From Nocardia jinanensis (GTDB lineage: Bacteria > Actinomycetota > Actinomycetes > Mycobacteriales > Mycobacteriaceae): a stretch of DNA of 64,000 nucleotides. The stretch spans positions 186,001 to 250,000 of the forward strand of contig NZ_BMMH01000006.1 of the NCBI RefSeq assembly GCF_014645735.1, written 5' to 3'. The notes below the pieces were generated by a model. The model was not told the DNA's origin, did no database searches, and was given only the letters and a program-made list of their open reading frames with translations. This document shows positions 46,197 through 55,160 of this stretch, one piece after another (the first letter of the stretch is position 1; each line of letters begins with the position of its first letter). The translations under genes and the position numbers were made by a program.

Positions 46197-47019
46197 GTCT
46201 CTATCCCAGTCTTCAGGGTCGCCGAAAAAGCCCGGCGGCGCGCACGGAGCCGCCGGGTCCAGAGAAAAGTGCCGAATCGAGTCCGGGGCGATGCCCCGGT
46301 TGCCCAGAACGGTGGGGGTGGTTGCCGGCCGCTTTGCCGACTCGTGTGCCGATCGATGAGTGGACAGGTCCTGCGCCTCTGTTCGGCCCGCACCCGACCG
46401 ACCTCCGCCAGGTGTGGCGATCGCGCCGAGCCGCCGAACGGTCGGCGGCTGTTTGCCGTCCGGTTGTTCAGCAGCATCGACACTTTCGGCAACCACTCGC
46501 AGTGTGGCCGTGCCCGGTGGTGGCCGCCCTGGACACGCGGTGCGAAGCCGACGTGAGGCCACGCGAAATGTTCAACGGCTCAGGACATAACTCTTATCAA
46601 CTTTCCTGGTCAGCGTGAGCCGAGTTCAACCAGCGGTTAGCGGGCCGAGAAAGGTGTCGCGTGAACATATTTGCCGAGGATCCGTGTGCAGATTGCACAA
46701 ATGAGATCTCCGACCGACTCTGGCTGCCGCGGGCGGTGAACTGCGGCGGGTCGCCGCCCACGGCGTGAGCACGTACCGGCTGCGCCGAACCACCCCCATC
46801 TGGGTGGAACGCACAGGGTCGAGATCCCACCGACGGCGCCGCTCCCCGGCCTGCCGGGGAGCGGGAGCTCACCGAACCCGAACAGGGTCCTGGATGTGGA
46901 AGACATCTGGGCCGATCCTGGCCGCCCGAGAACCTGGCTCCATGCTTCGCGGCGGGATCACGGGGTTGCTGCGGGATGAGATGACAGTGGATATGCAGCC
47001 TTCCCGGCTGCTGGGGCCA
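46197..47019. other. Upstream region of the PKS genes
   Basis: About 820 bases between the PKS start and the IS3 relic. Open frames occur on both strands but none resembles a family. AT-richer DNA around 46560-46700 may hold the PKS promoter. Nothing more can be supported. Confidence 0.4.
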
Positions 47020-47124
47020 TGATGCCTCGTATTCGATCGGGGTGAACCGGCCGAGCCGGGCTCGGCGGCGTTGATGGTATGTCCGTTCGATCCAGCTCAC
47101 GATCGCGATCCGTGGCGAATTCGG
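47020..47124 (-). mobile_element. IS3-family transposase C-terminal relic
   Basis: The minus strand reads RIAIVSWIERTYHQRRRARL and GRFTPIEYEAS. This is the final part of an IS3-group transposase (OrfB), where YxRRRxxxLG-xxP-xxYE is conserved. The catalytic DDE core and terminal repeats are absent. The relic lies 125 bases before the large HTH/sigma gene, so an old insertion may mark how that gene arrived. Confidence 0.6.
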
Positions 47125-47248
47125 GGAGGTCCCGCGTACCGCCGCAGGGCCGGGGTAGGAAAGTGAGTTCTCAGTGCCGGGTAGCCGGGCTCGGTTGTGC
47201 CAACGTTGGTCCGAGGTTTGCTCAGGTGGTGGTATCGAGGTGAATCAG

Positions 47249-50200
47249 GTGCTCACTTTCCCGGAGGGGTTTCCTCTGATGCTGTGTGAGCAGGTAATGG
47301 GGCCGTATCCGCGGGGGAATGCGGGTGAGATGTGGGCGGGGGCGGCGGCGTGGTCCGCGGCGCAACAGGCGTGTTCGGCGGAGGCCGATCGGCTGGATGA
47401 GGTGGCGGGGGCGGCGCCGAGGCGGTTCGGCGGCAGGGCCGGTGCGGAGTTTCAGCGGTCGGTGGCGGGGCTGGTGGTGGTCAAGCGTCGGCAGGCGGAG
47501 TTCTGCGGGAGTGTGGCCGAGCAATGCGCGGAGGGAGCGTTGGGGACCGACCTGGGTCAGGTGACGTGGCGGTGTATGGCATTCGTGCTGGTGGCCGAGT
47601 TGGTGGCGGATATGTTCTTGGCCGGCGGTGCGCCGGTGGCGGCGGCGGCCCACCGGGCCGCGGCCCGAGCCGGGTGGCGGATGGCGTTGACGCAATTGGT
47701 GGAGTTGCTGACGTTGTCGGGGCAGCGGTTCGCGGCCTCGCGGGCGGCGATGTTGGGGGGTTCGGGGGTCCTGGGTGTGGGGCTCGGTGGCGGGATCATC
47801 TGGGGTGCGCAGGTGTGGCAGCAGATGCAGGGCCGGCGTGCAGAGATTGACTGGCAGTCGGTGGTGACCGCGGGGGCGGGTGGTGGTGTCGCTGGTGTGG
47901 CGGGTGCGGGGGTGTTCTATCTGCGGCCGGTGCATGCGGTGGTGGCACGGTTGCACAGGGCGGGTTCGTGGGCGGGGGCAGCGGGGGCGGCGTTGTTCGC
48001 GGGTGGGGTGTCGGGCGTGGCGGGTGGTGTGGGTGGTGCGGTGGGTGCGGCAGGTGCGGCGAGCGCGTATGCGGGGGCGTGGGCCGCGCCGCGGCAGGAC
48101 GAGGTGTGGATGGGTGTGGTCAATGGCGTGTTCGAGGGGCTGATTTCGGGCGGAGCGCACACCGTGCACGCCGGCCGGGCCGCGGCCGGGCTGCGGACGT
48201 CCGGCCTTGCCGACCTTCCTGTTGTCACCGGAACCACCTCTGCACATTCATCTTTCGGTGCCATCGGCGGCCTGCTGCCGGCAGCCGCACCGGTGGACCC
48301 CGCGGGCGCCGCCGGGAGGTCGGAGTTCGGCGAGTCGGCTGCCCGGGCAGTGGCGGATCTGCCTCTTGTCCCGGGAGCCCGGCAACCGCTGAATCCCGAG
48401 CACTGTCATGCCGCGGCACACCCGGTATTGCCATCCCCGCCCGAAACCATAGACGAGGCGACGCCGTTTCCGCCGCAGAGCCACGGCCGTGCGTCCACCA
48501 CCGAGCCCGGCACCGCAGCCGATCTTGTCTCGAGCACCGGTGGATCGGTAACCATCGACCCCGCCACGACAGTCGACACCACCACCAGGACCGATACCAC
48601 CGTCCATACACCCATCACCTCACCCCCCGACCAGATCGTGCGGGATTCCTGGGCCGACCACTCGCAGACTCTCACCCAGTACCCACTCACCCCCACTCCC
48701 GGCGACCCGTACACAAGCACCGCCTTCCCGGCATCCACCGGGCCGACGACGACCCCACCAGCTACCGTTACCGACTCGACAAGCGTCCAGACCCCGGTCG
48801 GCGCCGGCACCGCTCCGAGCGTCGCCGGCACCGGCCATATCGTCGATGCGGAAGTGCGCACCCCGGCCACCCCCTCCCTCGCCGGGACCGACGGCCCATC
48901 CGACAGGCATCCGAGCATCCCGTGGATACCCACCGCGGAACAAACCACCCGGCCCGGACCTCGATCGGTGGAGTACGGCCCATCGCCCTGGCATCCGAAC
49001 ACCCCCCGCCTCCTCCCCGGCAACCCGAGGCCGGAACCGACACACTCCGCACCCGCCGACGCCGTCGAGCCCTCCCGACCCACCGCAGCCACAACCGCCG
49101 GCCCGTCCGTAGTGACCGCACGCGGCGCTACCACGCCACAGGTTCGATCCGGCGACACCCCCGCCCGGACCACCCGCTACCCGGCTCGATACGAAAGCAA
49201 CACGACTCCGGGCAACCTACTGTCCGGCACTGCGGAAACCGTCGCGATCACCAATCCGCCCACCACCGTCACCCGCTGGGACACACCCGAACAAGCCAGG
49301 CGCGAAACACCGAAATCCGAGATCGGCAATTCCACCGACGGCGACCATTTCACCTCGGCCCCCGGCAGAACCACTACACCCGAACCCGGCGCTCACGCCG
49401 ATGCCGGACCTCGACTTCCCGCTGAATCCGGTGCCGGCAATCGGAGCAACGACGGCGGCGGATCCGACAACAGCGACAACAGCGACAACGCGGAGAACAA
49501 CGGCGACGAACCCACATTCGGCGACTGGCTCCGTGCTCTTCGCAAGAGCCACAACATGACCCAACTGGAATTCGCCGACCGTATCGGAGCCTCGGAGTCG
49601 TCCATCAGGAATTGGGAAGCATCCAGAAAAGCACCCTCGCTCGAGCAGCTACGGAAGCTGCTCGACAAAAACCTCGTGCCGGAAAATGCCCTGCAATCCG
49701 CCTACCAGAGATTCTGCGACGACCCCAGGAAATTCCCCCACGGACTACCACCTCTCATACCCCAGATCCACGACCCCACCATCTACTCCGTCCTCGGAGC
49801 CTGGCTGGCCGACATCCGAAGACATCGAGGCATGAACCAGACCGAGTTCGCCGAACACCTCGGGATCAGACGGGAAAGTATCGCCAGGTGGGAAGCGGGT
49901 CGGGGAAACCCTTGGTTGAAGAATCTGCGGACTATCCGTGATGTCACCGGCGTGCCCGCCGGGACGTTCCGTACCGCCGTCGAGCACTTCTACAGGGACC
50001 GCTCCGCCGATCGCGATACCCCCGACATCGAGGAGAAGTTCTGGGAGTTGATCGCCACCGCACCGGATTCCGCGGACGAGCGCAGACTCCAGCTGGAAAT
50101 CGTCGAACACTATCCGTACACCTATTCAGGAGAATCATGCACACTGAAAGATTTCATCGACCGCAACACCCTGGCGAAAATCTATATCGGACAGCGTAGT

Positions 50201-53020
50201 GATATTGCCCAACAAGTTTATCTCAGGATCTGGCGAGCGGTCGTAACCCACAACCCCATGCTCGGACCGTTCGTTCGACATGCGCAGGTAACGGCCCGCG
50301 GCGCAGTACTGGAGGCGTTCTTCGAGAACAAGTATCCGGATCTCGACGGCACGAGCCGGCTTGCCGTGTCGAGGGTGAACGCGTATCTCACGCGGCAACT
50401 CGGCATCCCCGGCGGCACTCCGGGCGTGCCCGAAATCGCGGCGGAACTGAAGCTGAGCCCGAACCGGGTGCAGGAAGCGCTGCTCATCCTGCAGCAGGGG
50501 TCGGCGCTATCCGTGGACGCACCCTCGGGCAAAGGGGGTCCGGGATGGCTGGCCGATCCCTCGGACGATATCACCGACGCGACCTTGCGCATGACCGTGC
50601 GTGAAGCCCTCACTGCGGAATTCGAGGGATCCGGCCTGGCACTGGCCGAAGAATTGGTCATGCGCCATTTCACCTACGGTTCGTCTTTGGCCGACGCCAT
50701 CGCCGACCTCGACCTGGATACCACCACCGCCCAGGCCATTCTCGATAAGGCACGCTCGGCGCTGCGTTCAGCTCTCGCCGAGCCAGAAGTTCGATCCGGC
50801 AGCGCCCCTACCAGCCACGCAGCACCGAAGAAAAGTGCCACAACTCCGGACAACTCATCATCCGGCGACGACAACAACGAAACCCCACTCGGCGACTGGC
50901 TCCGCACTCTTCGTAAGAGCCACAACATGACCCAACTGGAATTCGCCGAGCGTCTCGGAGTCGACAAGCCATCCATCAGTAGGTGGGAAAATGACAGCCG
51001 CAAACCTTCCATCGAGCAGTTACGAACAATGCTCGAAAAAGACCTGGTAGCAGAAGATGCCTTCCGATCCGTCTACCACCACTTCTACCACGACCCGGCG
51101 AAATTCCCCGACGGACTACCACCCCTCATACCCCAGATCCACAACCCCACCATCTACCCCACCCTCGGCACCTGGCTCACTGATATCCGCAAACACAACA
51201 ACATGACCCGAGCCGAATTCGCCGAACTCCTCGATGTCAGCCCGTCATCCATCGATAGGTGGGAAATCGGCAGCAGCGCACCTTCACTCGACCACTCACG
51301 GATAATGCTCGACAAAGACGTCGTAACGGTAACGCTCCTGGAGTCCGCCTACCAGCACTTCTACCACGACCCGGCGAAATTCCCCGACGGACTACCACCC
51401 CTCATACCCCAGATCCACAACCCCACCATCTACCCCACCCTCGGCACCTGGCTCGCCGATATCCGCAAACACCACGACATGACACCGCCCGAATTCGCCG
51501 AACACCTCGGGCTCAGCCGGCCCACTATCGATGACTGGGAAACAGGCAGCCGCAAACCTCCACTCGTCCAGCTGCGGAACATGCTCGACAAAGACGTCGT
51601 AACGGTAACGCTCCTGGAGTCCGCCTACCAGCACTTCTACCACGACCCGGCGAAATTCCCCGACCGACTACCACCCCTCATACCCCAGATCCACAACCCC
51701 ACCATCTACCCCACCCTCGGCACCTGGCTCGCCGATATCCGCAAACACCACGGCATGACACCGCCCGAATTCGCCGAGTTCTTCGGGCTCACACGGACAG
51801 CCATCGATTACTGGGAAGCAGGCAGCCGTAAACCCTCACTCGACCAGCTACGCACGCTGCTCGAGGAAAACCTGGTACCGGAAAACGCCCTGCAATCCGC
51901 CTACCAGCACTTCTACCACGACCCGACCGAATTCCCCGACCGACTACCACCCCTCATACCCCAGATCCACAACCCCACCATCTACCCCACCCTCGGCACC
52001 TGGCTCGCCGACATCCGCAAACACCACGACATGACACCGCCCGAATTCGCCGAACACCTCGAAGTCAGGCGGGAGACCATCGCCAGGTGGGAAGCGGACC
52101 AGGTAAACCCGTCGTTGGCGAATCTGCGGACTATCCGTGATGCCACCAGCAGCTCCACCGGCACGTTCCGTGCCGCCCTCGAATACTTCTATCGAGACCG
52201 GGCCGCGCATCGTGATGCCCCCGACATCGAGGAGAAGTTCTGGGAGCTGATCGCCACCGCACCGGATTCCGCGGACGAGCGCAGACTCCAGCTGGAAATC
52301 GTCGAGAACTACCCCTATACCAGCCCTTCGGGCCGATCGCACACACTGAAGGAATTCATCGACCGCAGCATCCCCCGACGAACCGACCCCGGCCAGCGTG
52401 ATGACGTCGCCCAACAGGTGTACCTCGCGATATGGCGAGCAGTCGCAAACCACAACCCGATGCTCGGATCGTTCGATCGCTACGCGGCGGTAACAGCACG
52501 CGGCACAGTCCTGGCCACGTTCTTCCAGGGCAAGTATCCAAATCTCGACAGTACGACACGACGTGCCGTGGTGACGGTGAACTCGTACCTCACACGGCGA
52601 TTCGGTATCCCCGGTGGTACTCCCGACGTGCCAGAAATCGCGGCTGAACTCGAAATGAATCCCGACCGGGTCCAGGAAGCGCTGCAAATCCTGCAAGGTG
52701 GGCCGGGACTATCGGTGGACGCACCCGCACGCGAAGGGAGTCGGGGGTTCCAGCTGGCCGACCCCTCGGACGATATGGCCGATGCGACCCTACGCCTGAC
52801 CGTGCGTGAAGCTCTCGTGGCCGAATTCGACGGACCCGACCTGGCAGTGGCTGTAGAAGTGGTCATGCGCCACTTCACCTTCGGCTTGCCGCTGGCAGAT
52901 GTCATCGCCGACCTCCACCTGGAAGCCGCGGCCGCACAGGCCATTCTCGACAGGGCGCGCCAGGCACTGCGCACAGCTCTCGCCGACGAGCAGGATCGGA
53001 ATCGACCAGCGGGCTCCTGA
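47249..53020 (+). CDS. Giant WXG100/CpnT-like protein with seven HTH and two sigma-70-like modules
   Basis: A predicted 1,923-residue mosaic. Residues 1-130 (MLTFPEGFPL, MGPYPRGNAGEMWAGAAAWS) resemble the WXG100-like N-terminal domain of CpnT-type type VII secretion substrates. Residues 130-320 are Ala/Gly/Val-rich with several hydrophobic segments. Residues 320-750 are a Thr/Pro linker. Then come XRE-type helix-turn-helix domains at about 758, 849, 1214, 1306, 1398, 1490 and 1582. Two sigma-70-like modules span about 926-1183 and 1659-1923; each has a region-2-like part (DIAQQVYLRIWRAV), a region-3-like part (VPEIAAELKLSPNRVQEAL) and a region-4-like end (AQAILDKARSALRSAL). The GTG at 47249 is chosen because GAGG lies 8 bases upstream and the paralogue at 58014 starts at the same place. 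Function is unknown. Confidence 0.85.
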   Translation: MLTFPEGFPLMLCEQVMGPYPRGNAGEMWAGAAAWSAAQQACSAEADRLDEVAGAAPRRFGGRAGAEFQRSVAGLVVVKRRQAEFCGSVAEQCAEGALGTDLGQVTWRCMAFVLVAELVADMFLAGGAPVAAAAHRAAARAGWRMALTQLVELLTLSGQRFAASRAAMLGGSGVLGVGLGGGIIWGAQVWQQMQGRRAEIDWQSVVTAGAGGGVAGVAGAGVFYLRPVHAVVARLHRAGSWAGAAGAALFAGGVSGVAGGVGGAVGAAGAASAYAGAWAAPRQDEVWMGVVNGVFEGLISGGAHTVHAGRAAAGLRTSGLADLPVVTGTTSAHSSFGAIGGLLPAAAPVDPAGAAGRSEFGESAARAVADLPLVPGARQPLNPEHCHAAAHPVLPSPPETIDEATPFPPQSHGRASTTEPGTAADLVSSTGGSVTIDPATTVDTTTRTDTTVHTPITSPPDQIVRDSWADHSQTLTQYPLTPTPGDPYTSTAFPASTGPTTTPPATVTDSTSVQTPVGAGTAPSVAGTGHIVDAEVRTPATPSLAGTDGPSDRHPSIPWIPTAEQTTRPGPRSVEYGPSPWHPNTPRLLPGNPRPEPTHSAPADAVEPSRPTAATTAGPSVVTARGATTPQVRSGDTPARTTRYPARYESNTTPGNLLSGTAETVAITNPPTTVTRWDTPEQARRETPKSEIGNSTDGDHFTSAPGRTTTPEPGAHADAGPRLPAESGAGNRSNDGGGSDNSDNSDNAENNGDEPTFGDWLRALRKSHNMTQLEFADRIGASESSIRNWEASRKAPSLEQLRKLLDKNLVPENALQSAYQRFCDDPRKFPHGLPPLIPQIHDPTIYSVLGAWLADIRRHRGMNQTEFAEHLGIRRESIARWEAGRGNPWLKNLRTIRDVTGVPAGTFRTAVEHFYRDRSADRDTPDIEEKFWELIATAPDSADERRLQLEIVEHYPYTYSGESCTLKDFIDRNTLAKIYIGQRSDIAQQVYLRIWRAVVTHNPMLGPFVRHAQVTARGAVLEAFFENKYPDLDGTSRLAVSRVNAYLTRQLGIPGGTPGVPEIAAELKLSPNRVQEALLILQQGSALSVDAPSGKGGPGWLADPSDDITDATLRMTVREALTAEFEGSGLALAEELVMRHFTYGSSLADAIADLDLDTTTAQAILDKARSALRSALAEPEVRSGSAPTSHAAPKKSATTPDNSSSGDDNNETPLGDWLRTLRKSHNMTQLEFAERLGVDKPSISRWENDSRKPSIEQLRTMLEKDLVAEDAFRSVYHHFYHDPAKFPDGLPPLIPQIHNPTIYPTLGTWLTDIRKHNNMTRAEFAELLDVSPSSIDRWEIGSSAPSLDHSRIMLDKDVVTVTLLESAYQHFYHDPAKFPDGLPPLIPQIHNPTIYPTLGTWLADIRKHHDMTPPEFAEHLGLSRPTIDDWETGSRKPPLVQLRNMLDKDVVTVTLLESAYQHFYHDPAKFPDRLPPLIPQIHNPTIYPTLGTWLADIRKHHGMTPPEFAEFFGLTRTAIDYWEAGSRKPSLDQLRTLLEENLVPENALQSAYQHFYHDPTEFPDRLPPLIPQIHNPTIYPTLGTWLADIRKHHDMTPPEFAEHLEVRRETIARWEADQVNPSLANLRTIRDATSSSTGTFRAALEYFYRDRAAHRDAPDIEEKFWELIATAPDSADERRLQLEIVENYPYTSPSGRSHTLKEFIDRSIPRRTDPGQRDDVAQQVYLAIWRAVANHNPMLGSFDRYAAVTARGTVLATFFQGKYPNLDSTTRRAVVTVNSYLTRRFGIPGGTPDVPEIAAELEMNPDRVQEALQILQGGPGLSVDAPAREGSRGFQLADPSDDMADATLRLTVREALVAEFDGPDLAVAVEVVMRHFTFGLPLADVIADLHLEAAAAQAILDRARQALRTALADEQDRNRPAGS
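51072..52175 (+). repeat. Four 276-bp tandem repeats encoding HTH units
   Basis: Near-identical units recur at exactly 276-base intervals: the Leu codon opening LGTWLADIRKHH is at 51164, 51440, 51716 and 51992. Each unit encodes 92 residues: a spacer ending YQHFYHDPAKFPD and PPLIPQIHNPTIYPT, then one helix-turn-helix. Only the helix-turn-helix recognition part (around MTPPEFAEHLGLSRPTI) varies strongly. The array could grow or shrink by recombination without changing frame. Confidence 0.93.
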
Positions 53021-53137
53021 TTTCCCGCGAGCTCGACCGACGGCGCCGCAACCGTCGGCGCCGGATCGGCGCGAGCGCCACACCGAGAGCCCCGACGATC
53101 TCCCCCCCAAAGGTTGATCCGCTGCGACGCCCGCGGG

Positions 53138-53285
53138 CGCAAATTGCCGGCCGCCCCCATCAGAGATGCCATCCACAAGCTCACCGAAATAGAGGTCCGT
53201 GAACTCATCGACTCACTCGGCGATATCCGCGCAGTCCTCACAGCAGGCACCCTCAACCAGAAGATCAGCCTCTACCAGAATCACC
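53138..53285 (+). pseudogene. Recombinase C-terminal relic (possible)
   Basis: Just after the giant gene a frame reads AIHKLTEIEVRELIDSLGDI, then RAVLTAGTLNQKISLYQ. It resembles the helical C-terminal tail of large serine recombinases or integrases, but no catalytic part is present and the match is from memory. The remaining stretch 53286-53496 is AT-richer and probably carries the promoter of the small secreted protein. Confidence 0.3.
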
Positions 53286-53496
53286 AGGAGTTCGATTCCC
53301 GCGGACTTCTGCTACCGATAACACGGTCGGGCGCCTCCAGCGCTGCCCGGCAGCAGCGTCTTCTGCCGAAATGTTCTTCTTCGCATACTATTATTCGCGG
53401 TGGACAAAATTGTGCGTGCGGTGGTGCCGCACTGTGAATCCACGTAGAGACCCGGTCGCGTACTCGGCGCCGTACTCGTTCCTGAAGGGAAAAACC

Positions 53497-53703
53497 ATGT
53501 TCCGCACTGTTCTGAAATTCGCCGGTCTCCCGCTGGCGGCGGTATCGGCTGTTCTCGTGCTTTCGGCGGGGTCGGCCTCCGCACAGCGCATAGGAGTGGC
53601 CCCACCCCGGATCGACGTCGATGCCCTCGTCGGCCAGTGTGTGGTTAAAACAGCTGGTTACAGCCAGTTCCAGGCGTGTGTAGCCGCAGCGCTCGATTCC
53701 TGA
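53497..53703 (+). CDS. Small secreted protein
   Basis: A 68-residue predicted exported protein that I do not recognise. Residues 1-29 form a signal peptide (MFRTVLKFAGLPLAAVSAVL, ending SASA before QR). The mature ~39 residues are IGVAPPRIDVDALVGQ then a two-cysteine segment (CVVKTAGYSQFQAC), which could form one disulfide. The ATG at 53497 follows GAAGGGA by 7 bases. A strong hairpin at 53719 closes the transcript, so it is a single-gene unit. Short two-cysteine exported proteins of this shape are common in Nocardia and mycobacteria; their roles are mostly unknown. Confidence 0.75.
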   Translation: MFRTVLKFAGLPLAAVSAVLVLSAGSASAQRIGVAPPRIDVDALVGQCVVKTAGYSQFQACVAAALDS

Positions 53704-53718
53704 CATCCGTCCCGCGAC

Positions 53719-53758
53719 GGGTACGCCTGAATACCCATGTGCGGTTTCAGGGGTACCC
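53719..53758 (+). terminator. Hairpin after small secreted protein gene
   Basis: Arms starting GGGTACGCCTGAA (53719) and ending TTCAGGGGTACCC (53758) pair over about 15 positions with one bulge and one mismatch around a 7-base loop, 15 bases past the stop. No other feature is visible in 53759-54025, which is noticeably AT-rich. Confidence 0.65.
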
Positions 53759-54025
53759 GCCGCCCCACACCGGTTGCAATTCCTGTACACAATCAACACC
53801 CGCGAAATATCGAAAAATATGTGCACAGAGCACAACCCGAAAAGCGAATTCGTCTCGTGTGCACAACACCGCTGAACCGGTGTCCTTCCGCTGGATTAAA
53901 CCTTTGCGAGCTACAGTCGGCGATCCGGCACAGGGCGGTCGGGGGGTGTCCCTATGGTTTTCGCGACACAGAAGTGAGGGCTGCTGGCGTGCCCAGTTCC
54001 CGTGTTGTGATCATTCGACCACGGC

Positions 54026-54454
54026 TCAGCCCGAGATTTGATCCAGCCAGGCGTCCTGTTTGTCGGCCAACGGCTTTTCCAGCGGTAGCGCCACGAAGCG
54101 ACACGCGAACTCCATGCCGTGGTCGTCGCCTGCGCCGGTGACCCGATGTGTCCAGGCATCGGGTGTGTCCGCCCCGGCATCGAGGTGGAAGTAGGTGGTT
54201 CGGCGTGGATGCTGGGTCTGCGGGTGTGGGCGGTGGTCCACAGCAATTCGATTGATCACGGAGACATCGGATAGCCCGGTTTCTTCCGCCACCTCACGCC
54301 GGACCGCATGTTCGAGATCTTCGCCGGGCTGCACCCCACCGGCCGGTATCTGGGTGCCTGCCCCGGGTATGCCGACGTGGTCGAACACGAGGAGTTCAGG
54401 GGCTGTGCGTCGCCTGATTACGTATGCGGCTACCCGGATTCGAGGTTGTTCCAC
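54026..54454 (-). CDS. Nudix hydrolase
   Basis: A 142-residue Nudix-fold hydrolase. The Nudix box is complete: GGVQPGEDLEHAVRREVAEE followed by TG, with the REVAEE glutamates that bind the metal. It would cleave a nucleoside diphosphate linked to another group, or a damaged nucleotide, in the cytosol. The ATG at 54454 begins MEQPRIRVAAYVIRRR. It stands alone in a converging layout and no neighbour indicates the substrate. Confidence 0.9.
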   Translation of the reverse strand: MEQPRIRVAAYVIRRRTAPELLVFDHVGIPGAGTQIPAGGVQPGEDLEHAVRREVAEETGLSDVSVINRIAVDHRPHPQTQHPRRTTYFHLDAGADTPDAWTHRVTGAGDDHGMEFACRFVALPLEKPLADKQDAWLDQISG

Positions 54455-54693
54455 TTCGACATCGTGCCCGAATGGACGCTGAACGGCGCGGGACCTGTCC
54501 CCGGGCTCAGGAGACGCCGGCGGGCGCTCGGTCGAACTGTTCGGTCTCGAGCATGGCGAACAGGACGTCGCAGCGCCGCCTCGGTCGGACGCCCTTCGTC
54601 ACGGATTCACAGACGAGTGAGAGCCCAGTACGGATCGGTCGGTGCTGGGCTCGCACCCACCACCGCCGCGCGGCAGGGCCCGTGGACGCCGAC

Positions 54694-55101
54694 CTACTCG
54701 ATGACCGCCGTGGCCTCGATCTCGACCATCAGATCCGGCTCGCCGAGGCCGACCACTCCCAGCAGCGTGATCGGCTTCAACGGATCGATCCCGCGTTTCG
54801 CCGCAGCACGGGCAACACCTTCGCCGAGTAGCGGATACTTGCCGGCATCCCAGCCGACGACGTAGATCGTGAGTCTCGCGATGTCGTCGAAGGTGCCACC
54901 GGCCGCCCGGACCGCCGTGTCGACATTCAGCAGCGCCTGCTCGACCTGCGCGGCGAAATCGCCGGCACCCACCGGATTTCCCTCGGCATCGCGAGCCACC
55001 TGACCGGCGACGAAGACGAGTTTCGACCCGCGAGCCACCGACAGCTGACGATAGACCTCCGGCTTCGGCAGCCCTTCCGGATTCATCAGAGTTACGGCCA
55101 T
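54694..55101 (-). CDS. RidA-family (YjgF/YER057c) protein
   Basis: A 135-residue RidA-superfamily protein, a trimeric cytosolic enzyme type that hydrolyses reactive enamines/imines or acts in related detoxification. Landmarks are LVFVAGQVARDAEGNPVG, AQVEQALLNVDTAVRAAGGT and the C-terminal PDLMVEIEATAVIE; the conserved Arg that binds the carboxylate in canonical RidA is not obvious near its usual position, so it may belong to another subgroup. The ATG at 55101 is used; it is divergent from the TetR gene with a shared operator between them. Confidence 0.9.
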   Translation of the reverse strand: MAVTLMNPEGLPKPEVYRQLSVARGSKLVFVAGQVARDAEGNPVGAGDFAAQVEQALLNVDTAVRAAGGTFDDIARLTIYVVGWDAGKYPLLGEGVARAAAKRGIDPLKPITLLGVVGLGEPDLMVEIEATAVIE

Positions 55102-55132
55102 GACATCCCCTCTCTCGATGTGGATGATCAAA

Positions 55133-55154
55133 ACATAACATCGATATGTAATGT
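55133..55154. promoter_or_regulatory. TetR-type operator between ridA-like and tetR genes
   Basis: A 22-base imperfect palindrome: half-sites ACATAACAT (55133-55141) and ATGTAATGT (55146-55154) are complementary at 8 of 9 positions around a CGAT centre. It lies in the 59-base gap between the divergent genes, 6 bases before the TetR start. This fits a repressor that controls both itself and the RidA-like gene. Confidence 0.6.
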
Positions 55155-55160
55155 GAGGCC

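Noticed and set aside
46597..47100. Minus-strand frame of 167 residues as a full gene
   Set aside because: Only its first ~27 residues are meaningful (IS3 transposase tail); the rest has no similarity.
54308..54865. Plus-strand frame over the Nudix and RidA genes
   Set aside because: It is antisense to two well-supported genes and has no motif of its own.
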